Assembly (NCBI RefSeq): GCF_036785885.1
Contig: NC_092317.1
Location: 7,318,501-7,382,500 of the forward strand
Length of the DNA stretch: 64,000 nt
DNA from: Coffea arabica
Lineage: Eukaryota > Streptophyta > Magnoliopsida > Gentianales > Rubiaceae
Direction: 5' to 3'
Shown here: in pieces, positions 59,460 through 64,000 of the stretch
Position numbering within the stretch: position 1 is the stretch's first letter
Layout of the letters: each line of letters opens with the position of its first letter
Program-made: the position numbers and the translations under genes
The notes under the pieces: model-generated
What the model was told of the DNA's origin: nothing
Seen by the model: the letters and a program-made list of their open reading frames with translations, nothing else
Database searches by the model: none

Positions 59460-60438
59460 TTAATAATTATTATTTTCTCTTACATTTATACGTTTTTTCT
59501 ATTTAATCTTGTCTACTCTCACTTATATATTATTTTTTTCTAATTAATCATATGTTTTCAAAAATATAATAATTACTTAACGAGTACCCTATGGACACCC
59601 ATTAGACAAATTGAACAAAAAAAATCAACATTTCGAAGATTTACAAAAAAAAAAAAAAAAAATTTATAAATGTGCTCTCCCAAACACCAAAAAAAGGTAA
59701 TTAAAAAAAAAAAGCCCACTTGTTTTGGGATTGGTTAGTGGGGTCAGAAAATTGCTGGCTGGTTGAATATCTTCCACAAACACTTTTCTTGACGTTAGTG
59801 GGCAGCTGCATTTGTGTCTTTAAGACAGTGGGAAAAATGCCAGAAATTGATATCGTCCAAAGACAAAGATTATTATTAATTAATAATATCTTAATCCAGG
59901 AATGGACCCCTAACTTCCCTTGCCTCCCTGAAGTCTAGAGGCCACTGGCCAGGAGAAAAACATATGAGAGCTGAAGAAGACTTGTGCTTGCAAACTCAGA
60001 AAAAGATTGGGAGCCATAGCATTGTCTGCAGGGGCGGATTTAAGGTGGGGGCACGGGCCCCCACTGCCCCCCTTAAATTTCTATAGTACTTATACAATTT
60101 TGACATAATTTTAAGTGTGCCCCAGAGTTTTTTTAGAAAAGATGTGAAAGAATGGGTCACAAAATTTAGTTTAGTTACTTATATTGAGAAAAATATACTT
60201 CATGAAATTCAAAATAAGAAAGTTGTAAACCATTATCAAAATATGAAAATTCGTCGTGAGCAATTGTAAATAGTTTAGTTTGTTTTTAAAATAAAATTAT
60301 TATTACATTAATAATTTTGAGTTCGTCTTTTTATGTTTTTCATGATTTTTTATGGAATATACGTATCATTTGTACTTGTTGGTGAATTTTTTTTTTTTTT
60401 TTTTTTTTGCTTAAAAAACTAGAAAAATAGTAGATAAA

Positions 60439-60447
60439 AAATTTTAG
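60439..60447 (+). repeat. 9-bp target-site duplication, left
   Basis: AAATTTTAG, identical to 63148-63156 on the other side of the palindrome. Confidence 0.88.
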
Positions 60448-63147
60448 GGGAAAATCGCCAATTTAGTCCCTAAACTTTTTTTTTTCCGTCAATTTAGTCC
60501 CTATATATTATTTCTAGCCAATTGGATCCCTAAACCTATATATCGGTTCCAATCAAGGATCTTTGCAGCGGCGCCACCGTATAATTTCCATTAGGTTCAT
60601 AATCGTGCAATACAAAAGGGGCATTTTAGGGAATTCCATTCTGGCGCCTTTTCCAATTAAAAAGTAAACGAAACAAGTCTGCGATAAATACACACCCAAA
60701 AATCCAAAATGAAAACAAAAAATGTCTTGGACAAAATCCAGGGCTTGAGTCGATGATCTGCTAAATAAAATCAAAGCAAATCGTGTTAAATAAGGAATCG
60801 GAGGGCATAAGAAAGCAAATGATGGAGGCAGTGGGGGACAATATGCAGGAAAGGAGCAATGTTGAGGAGAGGAAGTCAAGAAAAGCAAGTAAGTTTAAAT
60901 AGCCTGCCCGCCTGAAACCCGCTTGCGGGTTTCCCCCTTATGTAAAATGACTAAAAGCTGCGTTTCTGTTCTATTTATATCAAACACATACTCTCAAACC
61001 CTCACCTGAAGGGTGAGGATGAGAGGGGAGGTTTGCTGGGCATCCTAGGGCCCTCCGATGGGCATGTGCAACTCAACGCAGCTTGCATGTAAAAAAAAAT
61101 TTTTTTTTTTAAGTAATTTGTTAAATAGCCTGAAACCCGCTTGCGGGTTTCCCTCTTTTTTTTTTTAAAAAAAAATAAATTCTATGCTAAAATGACTTAA
61201 AACAAAAATAAAAGACTAAAAGTAAATAAAAACTAGCATGAAAAATAAAAATAACAGTAAATAAAAATACACTAAAAATTTGGTGTCTACAGTAGTTAAT
61301 GAATAATCTGGAAACAGATTGAATGAAGACTCAGAAGAAACGGAAGCTGGTCTCTTATTATTAAAGAGTGAAGGCTAAAATAGGCATATCAGGTGAAAGT
61401 TTGTGGTGAAAATCTGTTTTTTCGCATATGCACGCGCCTTTGCAGTTCGTTTAAGACACACGCCGAATATTTGACGATTTCCGTCCACTTTTCAGGTTAA
61501 TTCAAACCACGGGGTATCGACTGGTATGATATGAAACCACAAGGGGTTTTTATGTATGATTGCCTAACCACAAGGGGCTTTTTTGTTGTTTACCCAATTT
61601 TTTAATGGCCATCACTTCTGCAATTCTTCCACTTCAGTCAACATTGTCAGCATAACATTGAACTTGTCACAGAAACTTACATGAGCAATCCAGATGCAAA
61701 ACAGAGTAATAACAAATCCAGAAGCAAAACAGAGTCAAACATAGATGAAAACTCAATTGTATTTACTTCATTTTAAAGTACAATGAGTTTTAAAGTACAA
61801 TTGAGTTTACTCATTGTACTTTAAAATGAAGTAAATACAATTGAGTTTTCATCTATGTTTGACTCTGTTTTGCTTCTGGATTTGTTATTACTCTGTTTTG
61901 CATCTGGATTGCTCATGTAAGTTTCTGTGACAAGTTCAATGTTATGCTGACAATGTTGACTGAAGTGGAAGAATTGCAGAAGTGATGGCCATTAAAAAAT
62001 TGGGTAAACAACAAAAAAGCCCCTTGTGGTTAGGCAATCATACATAAAAACCCCTTGTGGTTTCATATCATACCAGTCGATACCCCGTGGTTTGAATTAA
62101 CTTGAAAAGTGGACGGAAATCGTCAAATATTCGGCGTGTGTCTTAAACGAACTGCAAAGGCGCGTGCATATGCGAAAAACAGATTTCCACCACAAACTTT
62201 CACCTGATATGCCTATTTTAGCCTTCACTCTTTAATAATAAGAGACCAGCTTCCGTTTCTTCTGAGTCTTCATTCAATCTGTTTCCAGATTATTCATTAA
62301 CTACTGTAGACACCAAATTTTTAGTGTATTTTTATTTACTGTTATTTTTATTTTTCATGCTAGTTTTTATTTACTTTTAGTCTTTTATTTTTGTTTTAAG
62401 TCATTTTAGCATAGAATTTATTTTTTTTTTTAAAAAAAAAGAGGGAAACCCGCAAGCGGGTTTCAGGCTATTTAACAAATTACTTAAAAAAAAAAAATTT
62501 TTTTTACATGCAAGCTGCGTTGAGTTGCACATGCCCATCGGAGGGCCCTAGGATGCCCAGCAAACCTCCCCTCTCATCCTCACCCTTCAGGTGAGGGTTT
62601 GAGAGTATGTGTTTGATATAAATAGAACAGAAACGCAGCTTTTAGTCATTTTACATAAGGGGGAAACCCGCAAGCGGGTTTCAGGCAGGCAGGCTATTTA
62701 AACTTACTTGCTTTTCTTGACTTCCTCTCCTCAACATTGCTCCTTTCCTGCATATTGTCCCCCACTGCCTCCATCATTTGCTTTCTTATGCCCTCCGATT
62801 CCTTATTTAACACGATTTGCTTTGATTTTATTTAGCAGATCATCGACTCAAGCCCTGGATTTTGTCCAAGACATTTTTTGTTTTCATTTTGGATTTTTGG
62901 GTGTGTATTTATCGCAGACTTGTTTCGTTTACTTTTTAATTGGAAAAGGCGCCAGAATGGAATTCCCTAAAATGCCCCTTTTGTATTGCACGATTATGAA
63001 CCTAATGGAAATTATACGGTGGCGCCGCTGCAAAGATCCTTGATTGGAACCGATATATAGGTTTAGGGATCCAATTGGCTAGAAATAATATATAGGGACT
63101 AAATTGACGGAAAAAAAAAGTTTAGGGATTAAATTGGCGATTTTCCC
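60448..63147. mobile_element. 2.7-kb palindromic (fold-back) transposon, Mutator type
   Basis: Two arms of about 1340 bp are reverse complements with only a handful of differences, around a 22-bp spacer at 61788-61809. The ends are GGGAAAATCGCCAATTTA and its complement. A perfect 9-bp target duplication, AAATTTTAG, flanks it, the size made by Mutator-like elements. No transposase frame is present. Each arm contains two copies of the hairpin GAAACCCGCTTGCGGGTTTC (60912 and 61131 areas; mirrored at 62446 and 62667 areas) and a CCCCTTGTGGTTT module seen in other plant repeats. A 111-codon frame occurs in both arms (60553-60888 minus, 62708-63043 plus) with the same translation, but shows no family and is probably not a gene. 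Arm identity suggests recent insertion or conversion between arms. Confidence 0.9.
61788..61809. other. Spacer (loop) of the palindrome
   Basis: 22 bp; its TTTTAAAGTACAATTGAG repeats, with one extra base or so, the last bases of the left arm, so the centre looks like a slippage or repair product. Confidence 0.75.
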
Positions 63148-63156
63148 AAATTTTAG
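63148..63156 (+). repeat. 9-bp target-site duplication, right
   Basis: AAATTTTAG, identical to 60439-60447. Confidence 0.88.
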
Positions 63157-63188
63157 CCCACTAAGATTTTTTTCTGGCTCCGCCACTG

Positions 63189-63539
63189 CTGACACGTGGT
63201 AGTTGTCCCGTTTGATTTCAGCCACAATATCTCTTTCCTAATTCCTACTCTACCTTCTTGAAATTTCCATTTGTTATTTTACTATTTTCCATTAATAGAT
63301 TTCTTTTGAAAAAAAAAATTAGATTTCCAATTCAAGCATCCTACTTGGCACGTCACAAGCACAACACCCCAGCCCCCCCCCCCCCCTCTTCCTACTCTGT
63401 ATATTTCTTTCTTTGGTTCATCTTTCATATATTCACCACTCAAATCTCTGCTTTCAAGATCTCTCTGCCTGTTCAGCCTTCATCTTTTACTTGTTTACGG
63501 CAACCCATTTTCCATTTTTAGTAGTTCTTGAAGAAGAAA
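63189..63539 (+). promoter_or_regulatory. Upstream region and 5' UTR of the last gene
   Basis: Contains ACACGTGG (an ACGT/G-box core) at about 63191-63199, a run of 14 C at about 63373-63388, and a pyrimidine-rich leader from about 63390 to the ATG. The split MITE ends only about 350 bp upstream of the start codon. Confidence 0.45.
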
Positions 63540-64000
63540 ATGGTGGCTGAGGCTCCTGTAAGTTTTGTTTATATGTACAGTGTTTTGAGTGGTATTACTT
63601 TTTCTTTTACAAGATTTTGGTTCTGCTGCTTTCCTATTCTTTATTTTAAAAAAAAAAAAAAATTATCCCATGATTTGTGGAGAATATTATGAATTGTTAA
63701 AAGGGTTGCGAAGAATGTTTCAATTGAATAGAGATATTGGTTACTAATTGGGATTGGTTGGTCAGTCGCTTTATGGACAATGGTGTGGTTATTTTAGTTT
63801 TGAGCTAATTATTTTGGATATTACAGCTAGAAGATATTGCTTTCTTGGAAAAAGTTTGATTCTTGAATTGACTTCTGTAACACTGAATAAAAGTTATCTT
63901 GATTAAAAGGCTTGTGAATTGGAATTGAAGGCTAGCTTTTTCATTCTGAGGCTATGAGTTTATAGTGGTTAAGTAGTTCAGCTAGCTTTAGTTTCGGTTT
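63540..64000 (+). CDS. First coding exon of an unidentified gene, continues beyond window
   Basis: The ATG at 63540 has a good context (AAAATGG) and a pyrimidine-rich leader. Six codons, MVAEAP, are followed by GTAAGT at 63558, a perfect donor. No second exon is seen by 64000, so the first intron is longer than 440 bp. Six residues do not identify the product. The call rests on start context, leader composition and donor. Confidence 0.5.

Larger units (their letters stand above)
57755..60028. other. Intergenic, repeat-rich
   Basis: No gene is supported. It holds a (CA)n run at 57979-57996, a two-copy direct repeat at 58385-58885, a poly-T at about 59200, and an (AT)n microsatellite at 59407-59459. 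A minus-strand frame at 58022-58396 (124 codons) has no recognisable family. Confidence 0.55.
60029..63188 (+). mobile_element. hAT-type MITE split by a 2.7-kb insertion
   Basis: The left end CAGGGGCGGATTTAAGGTGG (60029) and right end TTCTGGCTCCGCCACTG (to 63188) match, on the other strand, the solo element at 26600-26939. The interiors also correspond (CTATAGTACTTATA, TTGGTGAAT, CTTAAAAAACTAGAAAAA). Removing the insertion at 60448-63147 leaves about 450 bp. No clear 8-bp target duplication was found (flanks ATTGTCTG and CTGACACG), so one flank may have changed. Confidence 0.8.

Noticed and set aside
60553-63043. Identical 111-codon frames in both arms of the palindrome (60553-60888 minus and 62708-63043 plus)
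   Set aside because: They are identical only because the arms are inverted copies; no domain, no conservation and no codon pattern support a gene.

Overview
The window is nuclear DNA of a flowering plant, almost certainly a eudicot. The evidence is AT-rich intergenic DNA, GT-AG introns of 0.1-1.6 kb, plant-only families (XTH, DYW-type PPR, LRR receptor-like protein, CYP716, TITAN-like) and many small TIR elements, a plant L1 LINE and a SINE. I cannot name the species. No LTR retroelement, tRNA, rRNA or CRISPR was recognised.

Left part (1-15242): two tandem XTH genes. The first is cut by the window edge and intact where visible; the second carries a one-base frameshift. Behind the first lies a truncated copy of the first exon of the neighbouring rhodanese gene, so the duplicated unit was XTH plus the start of that gene. 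The complete chloroplast rhodanese gene (STR8 type, TrhO-like) follows in eight exons.

Middle part (16-31 kb): a full-length but decayed L1 LINE of about 6.3 kb with a 16-bp target-site duplication, then a small FAM32A-like gene, a convergent DYW PPR gene, a 340-bp hAT-type MITE, and an organic cation transporter gene on the minus strand.

Right-centre (31-52.7 kb): a mitochondrial-type RluA pseudouridine synthase in nine exons, a decaying LRR receptor kinase pseudogene with an inverted kinase fragment, the nucleoporin NDC1 gene, an LRR receptor-like protein whose cytoplasmic tail is cut by a stop, and a TITAN-like (CENATAC family) gene in six or seven exons. A perfect 108-bp tandem duplication rich in TGGGCC motifs lies upstream of the last.

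Right end (55-64 kb): a CYP716 cytochrome P450 with an unusual I-helix, a tRNA-like SINE, two local tandem repeat fields, and the most striking structure of the window: a 2700-bp nearly perfect palindrome with a 9-bp target-site duplication (Mutator type), inserted into a hAT-type MITE. The first six codons of another gene appear at 63540.

The genes are unrelated housekeeping, cell-wall, defence and metabolic genes; no operon-like logic is expected. All splice models were made by eye from reading frame, splice sites and remembered family sequence.
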